From NCBI RefSeq assembly GCF_006440735.1, contig NZ_VFUA01000057.1, positions 1 to 42,419 on the forward strand: DNA of 42,419 nt. Reading direction: 5' to 3'. Origin of the DNA: Mesorhizobium sp. B2-7-1. GTDB lineage: Bacteria; Pseudomonadota; Alphaproteobacteria; Rhizobiales; Rhizobiaceae. The translations under genes and the position numbers were made by a program. The notes beneath the pieces were generated by a model. It worked only from the letters and a program-made list of their open reading frames with translations, was not told the DNA's origin and searched no databases. Of the stretch, positions 1 to 7,840 are shown in pieces (position 1 is the first letter of the stretch; the number at the start of each line of letters is the position of its first letter).

Positions 1-105
1 AGCGCGTCGCGCTGAACCGGATTCAGGCGACGCGCCTTAAGTCTTTGTTTTGATGCATGTCGTTGTCCCAGAACCGCCGCGCACTTCTGGGCGACATGCA
101 TTAGC
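1..105. repeat. RIME-like intergenic palindromic repeat, copy 1
   Basis: Short intergenic element whose core is an inverted repeat: ATGCATGTCG at 53-62 faces CGACATGCAT at 92-101, with TGTCCCAGAA and TTCTGGGC inside the arms. A second copy lies at about 17623-17735 and shares the same order of blocks (GACGCGC, TTAAG, CTTTG, the palindrome, TTAGCG). It ends a few bases before the response regulator stop codon at 109, so it sits at the 3' end of that gene and could act as a terminator or RNA-stabilising hairpin. The window begins inside or at the edge of the element. Confidence 0.75.
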
Positions 106-108
106 GAA

Positions 109-477
109 TCAGGCGGCTATCTTCAGGACACGGAAGCTTTCGAGCAATTGCGCCCGGTTGAAGGGTTTCAGCAGATAGCCCTGGGCGCCGGCGCGCTTGG
201 CGCGCATGATCGCCGCGACGTCGACCTCGACCAGCGAGACCAGGATCTGCGGCTTGATGGGGCTTTCCATGGCGCGGATGCGACGAATGAGGTCCGCCGC
301 CTGGACATCGGTCAGGCCGCCGTCGATGACGATGACGTCCGGCATGTCGCCGGCGCACATCTCGGTGGCTTCAAGTCCGCTCGAGGCTTCCATGACAATC
401 ATGTCCGAGCCGCCAAGAATGCGTTTTGCGACCTTCCTGATGACGCTCGAATCATCGACGAAAAGGCAGCGCTTCAT
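109..477 (-). CDS. Single-domain CheY-like response regulator
   Basis: A 122-residue receiver domain without output domain. Acidic pocket D8-D9, phospho-acceptor D52 (VIVIDGG), S81 in the position of the conserved Thr/Ser and K104 (LLKPF) are all present, so it should be phosphorylatable. I place the start at MKRCLFVDDSS, preceded by AGAGGA, and not at an ATG 20 codons upstream whose extension does not look like a receiver domain. It lies on the same strand and downstream of chpT (gap about 220 bases). Its partner kinase or phosphotransferase is not proven; proximity to ChpT suggests a phosphorelay output such as the CtrA/CpdR circuit, but this is inference. Confidence 0.9.
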   Translation of the reverse strand: MKRCLFVDDSSVIRKVAKRILGGSDMIVMEASSGLEATEMCAGDMPDVIVIDGGLTDVQAADLIRRIRAMESPIKPQILVSLVEVDVAAIMRAKRAGAQGYLLKPFNRAQLLESFRVLKIAA

Positions 478-700
478 GTCCGGGTCCTCTTTGCCATCTG
501 CCGAACGGGCAGCCTCCGGGTAACAGGTGGGCACCATAGTCCAATCTGGTAAAGAAGCCGAAAAGCCGTTAGGTAAAGTTTTTCCAAACGGGCGTATCGC
601 GTGGTTCTGGCCCGCGGCGCCGTTACATGGATTTCGACTGGCATTGCTCGATCTGCATCGCCAGCATAAATATTAGCAATTAAACATACTTCAGCTTTTC

Positions 701-1330
701 TTATGCAGCCGTCAGCACGATCTCTTCGGCTGTCGCGTGGATCGAGATCGTCATATTGGCCTCACGCGCCAGAAGCAGCGTGTAGTAAGGCTGGACGGAA
801 TGGGCGTCGATCGGCTCTTCCGGCTTATGGCCGGAATGCAGTTCGAGGAATTTCGGCGGAACGCGGAGCATCGGGCCGGCGGCCGACAGCAAAAAACGCG
901 GCTCGGTTTCGAGATTCTCCAGCGTAATCACCAGCTTGCCGCCGCGCGGTATGGCCGCGTTGGCGACGAGAATGAGATTGAGCAGCAGCTTGACCTTGTT
1001 CTTGGGCAAGAGCGCCCGGGGGCCGTTCCACACCAGTTCCGGCTTTTCGTTCTTCAGGAAGGCGATGGCCACGGCCTCGGCATCGCCGGTGTCGATCATC
1101 ATGCCGGCGGAACCCGCGGCACCGAAGGCGATGCGGGCAAACTGCAGCCGCGCCGATGCGTTCCTGGCGCTCTGGCGGATGAGCTTCATGGCGTCTTCGT
1201 CGGCGCCGCCCTCGTCGAGCAACTCGAGGCCGTTGTTGATTGCGCCCACCGGCGAAATGATGTCGTGGCAGACGCGGCTGCAAAGCAGCGCCGCGAGATC
1301 CGGCGCGGAAAGGGTGAAAAGCTCGGCCAT
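701..1330 (-). CDS. chpT: Histidine phosphotransferase ChpT
   Basis: 209 residues. The N-terminal motif CSRVCHDIISPVGAINN has H22 as the phosphorylation site in a DHp-like helix pair; the C-terminal half resembles a degenerate HATPase domain without usable ATP motifs. This matches ChpT, the essential alphaproteobacterial phosphotransferase that passes phosphate from the CckA hybrid kinase to CtrA and CpdR. The length fits the family (about 200-230 aa). The start ATG has AGGGATTT upstream. It is divergent from eipA across a 339-base intergenic region, and EipA transcription is reported to be activated directly by CtrA in Brucella, so the neighbourhood is coherent. Confidence 0.88.
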   Translation of the reverse strand: MAELFTLSAPDLAALLCSRVCHDIISPVGAINNGLELLDEGGADEDAMKLIRQSARNASARLQFARIAFGAAGSAGMMIDTGDAEAVAIAFLKNEKPELVWNGPRALLPKNKVKLLLNLILVANAAIPRGGKLVITLENLETEPRFLLSAAGPMLRVPPKFLELHSGHKPEEPIDAHSVQPYYTLLLAREANMTISIHATAEEIVLTAA

Positions 1331-1669
1331 CGTGGAAATCCCTGCTTCAAGTCACTTGTTCATGGCCGAGCGACCGTTTTCGCGCCTGCCCACACGAATC
1401 ACGCTCTTTTCCAAGGCTTTCTGAATACACAGGGCCCGAGCGCGCATCAACAAATCCAAAATTGTCGGCGGCGAAAATGGTGTGTTCGCGGGGGGAAACC
1501 CGCCACCGAGGCGCAAGCGCAGCCTTCGAACGGCCATCTTCGTGTGGGAGCTTAATGGTTGAAAAAGGATTACGGCATAGTTTGCCCGTGATAGCCACCC
1601 TGAACGGCCGGCAAGAGCCGCAGGGGTGCGAGGCGTCGGCGAAAGTGCTCCCTGACGGAGATTGGAAGC
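1331..1669. promoter_or_regulatory. Divergent intergenic region between chpT and eipA
   Basis: 339 bases with no convincing gene. It must hold the promoters for chpT (leftward) and eipA (rightward). The only CtrA-like trace I see is TTAA at 1552-1555, seven bases, then AAAA at 1563-1566, six of eight matches to TTAA-N7-TTAA, which is weak. No strong inverted repeats or terminators were recognised. Confidence 0.4.
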
Positions 1670-2251
1670 ATGTTTTCCCGATACTACGACCGGACGTTCG
1701 TCCGCGTCCTCACCATGACCATCACACTCCTGGGGGCTTTGGTCCTTTCGACCTCGGCTTTGCGGGCTCAGCAGTACACCGCTCAGGAAATCGTCGATTC
1801 CGGTCATAAATTCTTCGGCGAGACGTCGGGCGGCCTCGCCACCGTCGTCGAGAAGATCTTTGCCTCCTACGGCCTGCCCAACGGCTACCTGCTCGGCGAG
1901 GAAGGATCCGGCGCGCTGATCGGCGGCCTGACCTATGGCGAGGGGACGCTCTACACCAAGAACGCCGGCGACCATAAGGTGTTCTGGCAAGGTCCCTCGC
2001 TCGGCTGGGATTTCGGTGGCGAGGGATCGCGAGTGATGATGCTGGTCTACAACCTCGACGACATCAGCAGTCTCTACAACCGCTTCGGCGGCGTTGCAGG
2101 CTCCGCCTATGTCATTGCGGGCGTCGGTTTCAACGTATTGCAGGCCAACCGGGTGATGCTGGTCCCGATCCGCACCGGTGTCGGCGCCCGTCTCGGGGTC
2201 AATCTCGGCTATCTGAAGCTCACCGAAAGGCCGACCTGGAACCCATTCTGA
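1670..2251 (+). CDS. eipA: EipA-like periplasmic envelope integrity protein (DUF1134)
   Basis: 193 residues with an N-terminal signal peptide (hydrophobic stretch ending at about SALRA-QQ) followed by a compact Gly-rich domain. Recognisable DUF1134 features are GETSGGLATVVEKIF, GEEGSGALIGGLTYGEG, the GPSLGWDFGGEGSR stretch and a C-terminal NLGYLKLTERPTWNPF. DUF1134 proteins are small periplasmic beta-barrel proteins; in Brucella abortus EipA is needed for envelope integrity and depends genetically on O-antigen synthesis. Start ATG has GGAG ten bases upstream. Exact biochemical function is unknown for the family. Confidence 0.85.
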   Translation: MFSRYYDRTFVRVLTMTITLLGALVLSTSALRAQQYTAQEIVDSGHKFFGETSGGLATVVEKIFASYGLPNGYLLGEEGSGALIGGLTYGEGTLYTKNAGDHKVFWQGPSLGWDFGGEGSRVMMLVYNLDDISSLYNRFGGVAGSAYVIAGVGFNVLQANRVMLVPIRTGVGARLGVNLGYLKLTERPTWNPF

Positions 2252-2385
2252 TCGGATTCCGCTCGCTGCAATCGCTCGGACAGTGCTGATCGCGCCGCGG
2301 CAAGCTCTTGCCGCGGCGTTGAATTTCCGCCATGCCAAGGTGGCACAATCCCGCGATTGCCGCTCCGTAAAGTGGATAGCACGCC

Positions 2386-3525
2386 TTGGTCCAGTCGGTC
2401 CTTTTCTTCGTACTCGGTTTCCTTTGCGCCGTCTTTCTGGTGTCGCTGGTCGCGCCGGCGGTCTGGCGGCGGGCCGTTATCCTGACGCGCAGGCGCCTCG
2501 AGGCTTCGCTGCCGCTGACGCAAGCCGAAATCCAGGCGGACAAGGACCGCGTCCGGGCCGAATATGCCATGACGACGCGCCGGCTGGAGATAACCGTCAA
2601 GAACCTGCAGGAGAAGACGGCCGAACAGCTCGTCGAGATCGGTCGCGGGCGCGAGGCCTTGAAGGGGCTCGCGGTCGAAAAGAAGGACAAGAACCAGGCG
2701 CTCTCCGATCTGCAGGCCAAGAATGCGGAGCTCAGGCAGCGCGAGGAGGATCTGCATCGGCTGTCGGACAAGCATGCACAGACGGAGCGGGCGTTGGAGA
2801 AGCGCGCGCTGGAGCTGCAGAAGCTCGAGCAGATGTATGACGACGCCAGCTTCTCATCCTCGAACCGCCAGATCGAGTTGGTGGCCCGCGAATCGGAACT
2901 GGAAAAGCTCGCCAGCGACATTGCGTTGCTCAAGGGCCAGCGCAAGGAGGCGGAACGCCGCAACCAGGAGGTCGCGTCGGAAAGCAAGGCCGCTCGCGAG
3001 GCATTGAAGGCGGAGAAGAAGAGGGCGGCCGAGCTCGACAAGAAGGTCGAGCGGCTGCTTGCCACGCTTGCCGACCGCGAGGAAAAGCTCGACCGGCGCG
3101 AGAAGGATCTCGCTCGAATGCGCGAACGCCCGAAGGAAAGCGCTGCAAACGGCGTCGCGCAGCTGGCTGCCGGCACGAATGCGAAAAGTGACGACGTCGA
3201 CAAGGCAATCGCCAGGCTCGAGGGCGACCGGGAACGGCTGGAGGCAAGGCTGACGGCGCTGGCGCGCGAGAACAAGCGGTTGAAAACCGATCTTGCCGCC
3301 TCGGGAACGGCAATGCCGGACCCGGCGGGCGAAGCCCGTTCCGGCGCCGGCCTTCGCGAACAAATGAACGAGCTGGCGGCCGAGGTGGTCAATCTGACGA
3401 TGAAACTCGACGGGCCGGACTCGCCCATCGCCAAGGCCCTGGCGGGCGAGGGACAGCAGAACGGGCGCGGCGTCAGCCTTGCCGACCGCGTGAGGGCCCT
3501 GCAGAAGGCCGGCTCTGCCAACTGA
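2386..3525 (+). CDS. Membrane-anchored coiled-coil protein of unknown function
   Basis: 379 residues. Residues 4-27 form one transmembrane segment (LFFVLGFLCAVFLVSLVAP), followed by WRRAVILTRRR, then a long charged heptad-rich region (about 35-250, and again 265-310) typical of coiled coil, and a short C-terminal tail with KLDGPDSPIAKAL. The start is TTG at 2386 with AGTGGA upstream; no ATG gives a better frame start. I do not recognise a characterised family; proteins of this design are conserved in Hyphomicrobiales. The topology suggests a single anchor with a long cytoplasmic rod, perhaps a scaffold. Its stop codon is the first base of a large cruciform repeat. Confidence 0.82.
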   Translation: MVQSVLFFVLGFLCAVFLVSLVAPAVWRRAVILTRRRLEASLPLTQAEIQADKDRVRAEYAMTTRRLEITVKNLQEKTAEQLVEIGRGREALKGLAVEKKDKNQALSDLQAKNAELRQREEDLHRLSDKHAQTERALEKRALELQKLEQMYDDASFSSSNRQIELVARESELEKLASDIALLKGQRKEAERRNQEVASESKAAREALKAEKKRAAELDKKVERLLATLADREEKLDRREKDLARMRERPKESAANGVAQLAAGTNAKSDDVDKAIARLEGDRERLEARLTALARENKRLKTDLAASGTAMPDPAGEARSGAGLREQMNELAAEVVNLTMKLDGPDSPIAKALAGEGQQNGRGVSLADRVRALQKAGSAN

Positions 3526-3668
3526 GGTGTGGTGAGCATTCAGGTGAGGCCGGCCTGCAAATGGCGGCTTCCTGCGCTTCCGGTGCTCACGTACTTTAAG
3601 TACGCTCCGCTCCGGTTTTCGGAATCCGCCATTTTCGACTCGGCCTGACCCGAAATTTCACCACACCT
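3525..3668. repeat. Large cruciform intergenic repeat, copy 1
   Basis: A 144-base element with perfect outer arms AGGTGTGGTGA (3525-3535) and TCACCACACCT (3658-3668), inner complementary blocks (ATTCAGGT, GGCCG, GGCGGCTTCC against their imperfect complements) and an apical palindrome GTACTTTAAGTAC. It begins on the last base of the upstream stop codon and lies between convergent genes, so it probably serves as a bidirectional terminator. A second copy is at 27078-27221. Confidence 0.85.
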
Positions 3669-3700
3669 CCGGCGTCGCAGCTATTTGGGCTCCTCTTGGG

Positions 3701-4498
3701 CTACCGGTTCGAAAATTGATGCAGGGCTATTGCCGACGCGGCGGCGACGTTCAGGCTGTCGAACCCTTCCGCCATGGCGATCCGCACAGTGTGCAGCCTT
3801 ACGAGCAGGTCTTGCGGCAGTCCTTCGCCTTCGGTGCCGAGATAAAGCGCCAGGCGGGCCGAGCGCTCCGCGGCGCGGATGTCGATATTTCCGCGTGGCG
3901 AGAGGGCGAACTGGCTGAAGCCAAGCCGATCGAGCGTCGCGGTGAAGGCTCCGGTCTCGCCGAACAAAGCGAAGGGGACCTTCAGCGCCGCGCCGACCGA
4001 AACACGGATCGCCTTGCGGTAGAGCGGATCGCAACAAGTCTGATCGAGCAGCACCGCGTCCGCGCCGAAGGCCGCGGCATTGCGGAAGATCGCCCCCATA
4101 TTGTCGTGATTGGATATGCCGACCAGGACGACGGCCAACGCGCGCCGGGGCAAGGTTTCCACCAGAATCTCGGCGGGCGTCGGATCGCCGCGCATGCCGA
4201 TCGCCAGTATGCCGCGATGCATATGGAAGCCAGCGATCCGGTCCATGACCTCGCCTGCGGCGACATAGACAGGAAAATCCGGAGGCGCCTTGCGCAGGAC
4301 CTCCTGCACGCCGGCCAGCCTGTTTTCGAGGACGAGGGCGGACTCGGCGGCGAAGCGCCCGGTCGACAGCAACAGGTCCAGCACCACCTTGCCTTCGGCG
4401 ACGAAGCGGCCATGGCGGCCGACGAGATCGCGCTCGCGGATGTCGAGATAGGCGGCGACGCGCGGGTCGCGAGGATCGTCGATGGGGATGAGGTTCAT
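3701..4498 (-). CDS. SpoU/TrmH-family RNA 2'-O-methyltransferase
   Basis: 265 residues. An N-terminal substrate-binding region (about 1-110) precedes a SPOUT knot domain with the three family motifs: SNHDNMGAIFRNAAAFGAD (motif 1), LYLGTEGEGLP (motif 2) and IAMAEGFDSLNVAAASAIAL (motif 3). The enzyme uses S-adenosylmethionine to methylate a ribose 2'-OH in tRNA or rRNA; the exact nucleotide cannot be read from the sequence. The ATG start has GGCGAG upstream. It is convergent with the coiled-coil gene across the cruciform repeat, and follows the NolR-like gene on the same strand with a gap of 55 bases. Confidence 0.9.
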   Translation of the reverse strand: MNLIPIDDPRDPRVAAYLDIRERDLVGRHGRFVAEGKVVLDLLLSTGRFAAESALVLENRLAGVQEVLRKAPPDFPVYVAAGEVMDRIAGFHMHRGILAIGMRGDPTPAEILVETLPRRALAVVLVGISNHDNMGAIFRNAAAFGADAVLLDQTCCDPLYRKAIRVSVGAALKVPFALFGETGAFTATLDRLGFSQFALSPRGNIDIRAAERSARLALYLGTEGEGLPQDLLVRLHTVRIAMAEGFDSLNVAAASAIALHQFSNR

Positions 4499-4553
4499 GC
4501 AAATCTCGCCGGCAGAAATTGCCAGCGAGGTAAGGGGCTTTGGATAGCGCGGG

Positions 4554-4892
4554 TCAAGCCCCGGCGCGGCGCAACCGATAGGCCATCTGGGAGAGGTCGC
4601 CGTCGCCGAAAATGCCTTCCAGCATGCGAAGCAATTCGCGCACCGCTTCGGATCTGCAGGAATAATAGATCATCTGGCGGTCGCGTCGGGTCTCGACGAG
4701 ATCGAGCGCCCTCAGCTTGGCAAGATGCTGCGACAGCGCGGATTGGCTGAGTTGCACCTTCTCGGCGATGGCGCCGACCGACATTTCGTCGTCGATCAGA
4801 TGGGCCACGATCAGCAGGCGCTTTTCGTTGCCCATGAGAGTGAGAAACGCGGCTGCCGATTCCGCATTGGCGATTAGCTTATTAGAGATCAT
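4554..4892 (-). CDS. ArsR-family regulator resembling NolR
   Basis: 112 residues forming one winged helix-turn-helix. The recognition helix region VGAIAEKVQLSQSALSQHL plus LVETRRDRQMIYYS is very close to what I recall of Sinorhizobium NolR, the repressor of nodulation genes, and lacks the cysteine metal-binding CxC box of metal-sensing ArsR proteins. The ATG has GGGGGATCT just upstream. It lies immediately before the RNA methyltransferase on the same strand. NolR-like or BigR-like function is an inference from the helix sequence; the gene could be another global ArsR repressor. Confidence 0.85.
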   Translation of the reverse strand: MISNKLIANAESAAAFLTLMGNEKRLLIVAHLIDDEMSVGAIAEKVQLSQSALSQHLAKLRALDLVETRRDRQMIYYSCRSEAVRELLRMLEGIFGDGDLSQMAYRLRRAGA

Positions 4893-5050
4893 AGATCCCC
4901 CAAGGGTCCTGGCTCATCCAAGCGCCAGGGGGCAATGGCGCCTGATTCCGCAATGTTCAGATGTCGATAGGCGCTGCTGAATCAGCGTCACTACAAGGGT
5001 AGATCATTTCGTTCAAATCTCAAGCGTTGCTTTCGCCGGCGCACGATCAA

Positions 5051-5821
5051 CTATCGCTCTTGCTCTGCCACGCGTCCCGCCTTTGCCATCTCGACAAGCG
5101 CCGAACGCAAGTCGTGCGCGCTCTGCAGAGGCTGGGGAAAGAAAATCCTGCAGGTCGCATCCGGGGCGGCGAGATCCATGCCATCGGGGTCGAAGCCGGT
5201 GGCGATCCAGCCGTCGCCCTCGGCATGGCCGAAATGGCGGGCATAAAGGGCAAGCGCGTCGCGATGATCGGCATTCATGTGATCGAGCGCCGCTTGTTCG
5301 CCGCGGGCGAACTCCTCGACAAGGGCTGCGCCGGTGATGAAATCGTCGCGCTCGAGAAGAAAGGCCTTGCCGAAGCCGCCGTTCAGGCTGGCGCGCTCGG
5401 GCTCGAGCCGGAAGAACGAGAAGTCGCCGAGCCCCACATAGAGCTTCGCCTTCGGATTGCGGTTGAGGTAGCGCCGTTCGGCCCGGACCTGATCGGCCGC
5501 TCCCCGCTCCAGCCGCAGGGCCCGGCATGCCAGGCTGATGCGTGGGTGCGCCAGCGGGTCGCCCTTGCCGGGTTCGCCAAGCAGCAGCGAGCAGCGCGGA
5601 TCGGCGAGCAACGCACCGGTGTGCGCGGACAGCATCGAGACCAGGATCAGCGGCGTGCCGTCGATGTCGGTGGCGACGCCGACCCTGCTTGCCAGCGGCG
5701 CGCCGGTGCCAGGCTCGATCGCCGCAAGCGCGCCGAAACGCGCCGCGCGGATCAGGGTTTTCGCCAGCCTGATCGCCTCGGCATCGGTCTCGCGGATGAC
5801 GTCCTTTTTCGGTTCGGTCAC
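5051..5821 (-). CDS. HugZ-like pyridoxamine 5'-phosphate oxidase-fold protein
   Basis: 256 residues. Residues about 15-160 have the split-barrel flavin-binding fold (SRVGVATDIDGTPLILVSMLS, DPRCSLLLGEPGKGDPL), and about 175-245 form a DUF2470 domain with DHMNADHRDALALYARHFG. This domain order is that of HugZ/HutZ-type haem-utilisation proteins, which bind and can degrade haem, though rhizobial members may have other substrates. The start is GTG with GGGGTGAG upstream. It follows the CoA-racemase gene by 36 bases on the same strand and may be the last gene of that cluster. Confidence 0.85.
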   Translation of the reverse strand: MTEPKKDVIRETDAEAIRLAKTLIRAARFGALAAIEPGTGAPLASRVGVATDIDGTPLILVSMLSAHTGALLADPRCSLLLGEPGKGDPLAHPRISLACRALRLERGAADQVRAERRYLNRNPKAKLYVGLGDFSFFRLEPERASLNGGFGKAFLLERDDFITGAALVEEFARGEQAALDHMNADHRDALALYARHFGHAEGDGWIATGFDPDGMDLAAPDATCRIFFPQPLQSAHDLRSALVEMAKAGRVAEQER

Positions 5822-5857
5822 GAGCTCACCCCAGATAAGTTGATTTCCGTTCTCCGG

Positions 5858-7045
5858 TTATTGGGCGAGTACACCCGCCTTTGCAAGGGTTGCGATCTCC
5901 TCTTCGCCCAAGCCGAAACGGGTCAATATGCCCGCGGGCTGGCGATCGGCCGCAGTCGGCATTGCGGCAGGCACTTGTGAGCCTTGCGAGAAACGCGGCG
6001 CCGGCGCCGGGCGGTCGAGCCCGCCGGACTTCACGAAGCTTTGCCTGGCGCGATTGTGCGGGTGGCTCCTGGCTTCGACCAGGGACAGCACGGGCGCCAC
6101 GCAGGCATCGGTCGCGGCGAAATGCCCGGCCCATTCGTCGCGCGTCTTCGCCTTGATCCGGCCGGCAATGGCGGCGCGCATGGCGGGCCACGACGACTTG
6201 TCGTACTGGGTGCCGACGAAATGCGAATCCAGCGGCAACAGCCTGGCGAATTCGGCAAAGAAGCGCGGTTCGAGACAGCCGACGGCAACGTGCCTTGCGT
6301 CCGCCGTCTCATAGGTATCGTAGAAAGGCGCGCCGGAATCGAGCAGGTTCTCGCCGCGCCTGTCGGTCCAGAGATCCGACGCCAAGTAGGCGTGGATGGG
6401 GGCGGCGAGCATCGAGGCTCCCTCGATCATCGAGGCGTCGACCACCTGGCCCTTTCCGCTGCGCGAGCGCTGGAAAAGAGCGGCGAGCACGCCGGCGATC
6501 AACATCATGGCGCCGCCGCCTTGATCCGCGACGAGATTGAGCGGCGGCACCGGCGGCGCGTCCTGCCTGCCGACCGCATGCAAGAGGCCCGCGTAGGCGA
6601 GATAGGTGATGTCGTGCCCGGCCCGGCCGGACAGCGGCCCGTCCTGGCCGAAGCCGGTCAGGCGGCCATAGATCAGCGCCGGATTGCGCTGGAGAACGAC
6701 ATCCGGCCCGAGGCCGAGCCGCTCCATCACGCCGGGGCGGAAGCCTTCGATGAGGAGGTCGGCCTTTGCCGCAAGCCGCAGCAGTAGTTCCGCGCCCGCC
6801 GGCCGCTTCAGGTCGAGCTTGAGGATGGAACGGCCGTGGCGATCGAGATCGTATTCTTCCGGCAGGCTTAGAAGCGGCTTGCCGGCGTCGGCGCGTTCGA
6901 CGCGCAGCACCTCGGCGCCCATCTCGGACAGCATCAGGGCGGCAAGCGGCACCGGGCCGAGCCCGGCCAGTTCGATCACCGTCAGGCCGGCGAGCGGACC
7001 GGTCTTTCCGGTGGAAGCACCGGCGCCTGTCGGTGAGCCAGTCAT
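5858..7045 (-). CDS. Alpha-methylacyl-CoA racemase / family III CoA-transferase
   Basis: 395 residues of the CaiB/BaiF fold. The racemase signature residues appear in order: GHDITYLAYAGLL (His-Asp), NLVADQGGGAMMLIAGVLAAL (Asp) and FYDTYETADARHVAVG (Glu), as in mycobacterial MCR and human AMACR; hence racemase is favoured over CoA-transferase. It would invert the alpha-methyl centre of 2-methylacyl-CoA thioesters during branched-chain or sterol side-chain degradation. It starts 6 bases after the SDR gene on the same strand, so the two are almost certainly co-transcribed and may act on the same acyl-CoA pool. Confidence 0.88.
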   Translation of the reverse strand: MTGSPTGAGASTGKTGPLAGLTVIELAGLGPVPLAALMLSEMGAEVLRVERADAGKPLLSLPEEYDLDRHGRSILKLDLKRPAGAELLLRLAAKADLLIEGFRPGVMERLGLGPDVVLQRNPALIYGRLTGFGQDGPLSGRAGHDITYLAYAGLLHAVGRQDAPPVPPLNLVADQGGGAMMLIAGVLAALFQRSRSGKGQVVDASMIEGASMLAAPIHAYLASDLWTDRRGENLLDSGAPFYDTYETADARHVAVGCLEPRFFAEFARLLPLDSHFVGTQYDKSSWPAMRAAIAGRIKAKTRDEWAGHFAATDACVAPVLSLVEARSHPHNRARQSFVKSGGLDRPAPAPRFSQGSQVPAAMPTAADRQPAGILTRFGLGEEEIATLAKAGVLAQ

Positions 7046-7051
7046 CCCTGC

Positions 7052-7813
7052 TTATTTCGGCGCCATGCGGATGGCACCGTCGAGGCGGATGGTCTCGCCG
7101 TTCAGCATCTGGTTCTCGACGATGTGGAGGGCAAGTGCCGCATATTCCGACGGCTCGCCGAGCCGCGACGGGAAAGGCACGGAAGCGCCGAGCGAATCCT
7201 GCACCTCCTGCGGCATGCCAGCCATCATCGGTGTCCTGAAGATGCCGGGCGCGATGGTGCAGACGCGAATGCCGGAGCGGGCGAGATCGCGCGCCACAGG
7301 CAGCGTCATGCCGACGACGCCGCCCTTGGAAGCCGCGTAGGCGGCCTGGCCGATCTGGCCGTCGTAAGCGGCGACGGAGGCGGTGTTGACGATGACGCCG
7401 CGCTCGCCGCCGGCGAGCGGATCGAGCTTCGCCGCCCGGTCGGCGACGAGGCGGATCATGTTGAAGGTGCCGATCAGGTTGATCTCGACCACCTTGCGGT
7501 ACTGGTCAAGCGGATGCGGTCCGTCCTTGCCGATCGTCTTCACGCCGATGGCGATGCCGGCGCAATTGACGAGGATGCGCGGTTGTCCAAGCTTTTCAGC
7601 CACTTCGGCGATCGCGGCGGCAGCGCTCTCTCCACTGCTGACATCGCATTGGACGGCAACGCCACCGATGTCGGCCGCGACTTTCGCCGCGCGCTCGATG
7701 CCCACGTCGAGGATGGCGACGCGGGCGCCCTTGGCCGCCAACGCGCGCGCCGTCGCCTCGCCAAGGCCGGATCCCCCGCCGGTGACGATCGCGATCTGGC
7801 CGTTCGGGGTCAT
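7052..7813 (-). CDS. SDR dehydrogenase, 3-hydroxyacyl-CoA type (HSD10-like)
   Basis: 253 residues. NAD-binding TGGGSGLG near residue 11, acidic D36 after strand 2 (AILDVG, favouring NAD), NCAGI, and the catalytic YAASK are present. The insertion KTIGKDGPHPLDQYRKVVEINLIGTFNMIRL and the PGIFRTPMMAGMP loop are typical of type II 3-hydroxyacyl-CoA dehydrogenases (HSD17B10 group). It would oxidise (2-methyl-)3-hydroxyacyl-CoA. GGGAGG precedes the ATG. It sits directly upstream of the racemase gene, which fits a small beta-oxidation operon. Confidence 0.88.
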   Translation of the reverse strand: MTPNGQIAIVTGGGSGLGEATARALAAKGARVAILDVGIERAAKVAADIGGVAVQCDVSSGESAAAAIAEVAEKLGQPRILVNCAGIAIGVKTIGKDGPHPLDQYRKVVEINLIGTFNMIRLVADRAAKLDPLAGGERGVIVNTASVAAYDGQIGQAAYAASKGGVVGMTLPVARDLARSGIRVCTIAPGIFRTPMMAGMPQEVQDSLGASVPFPSRLGEPSEYAALALHIVENQMLNGETIRLDGAIRMAPK

Positions 7814-7840
7814 GCAAGCCTCCCAGGGTTTCGAATTATG

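Noticed and set aside
1552..1566. CtrA box upstream of eipA
   Set aside because: Only six of eight consensus positions match; not reported as a site.
1352..2338. Minus-strand frame of 328 codons
   Set aside because: Antisense to eipA; product shows no fold and crosses the chpT promoter region.
4873..4895. NolR box overlapping the NolR-like gene start
   Set aside because: ATTAG is present but the AT half is off by one base, and the site would lie in the coding start.
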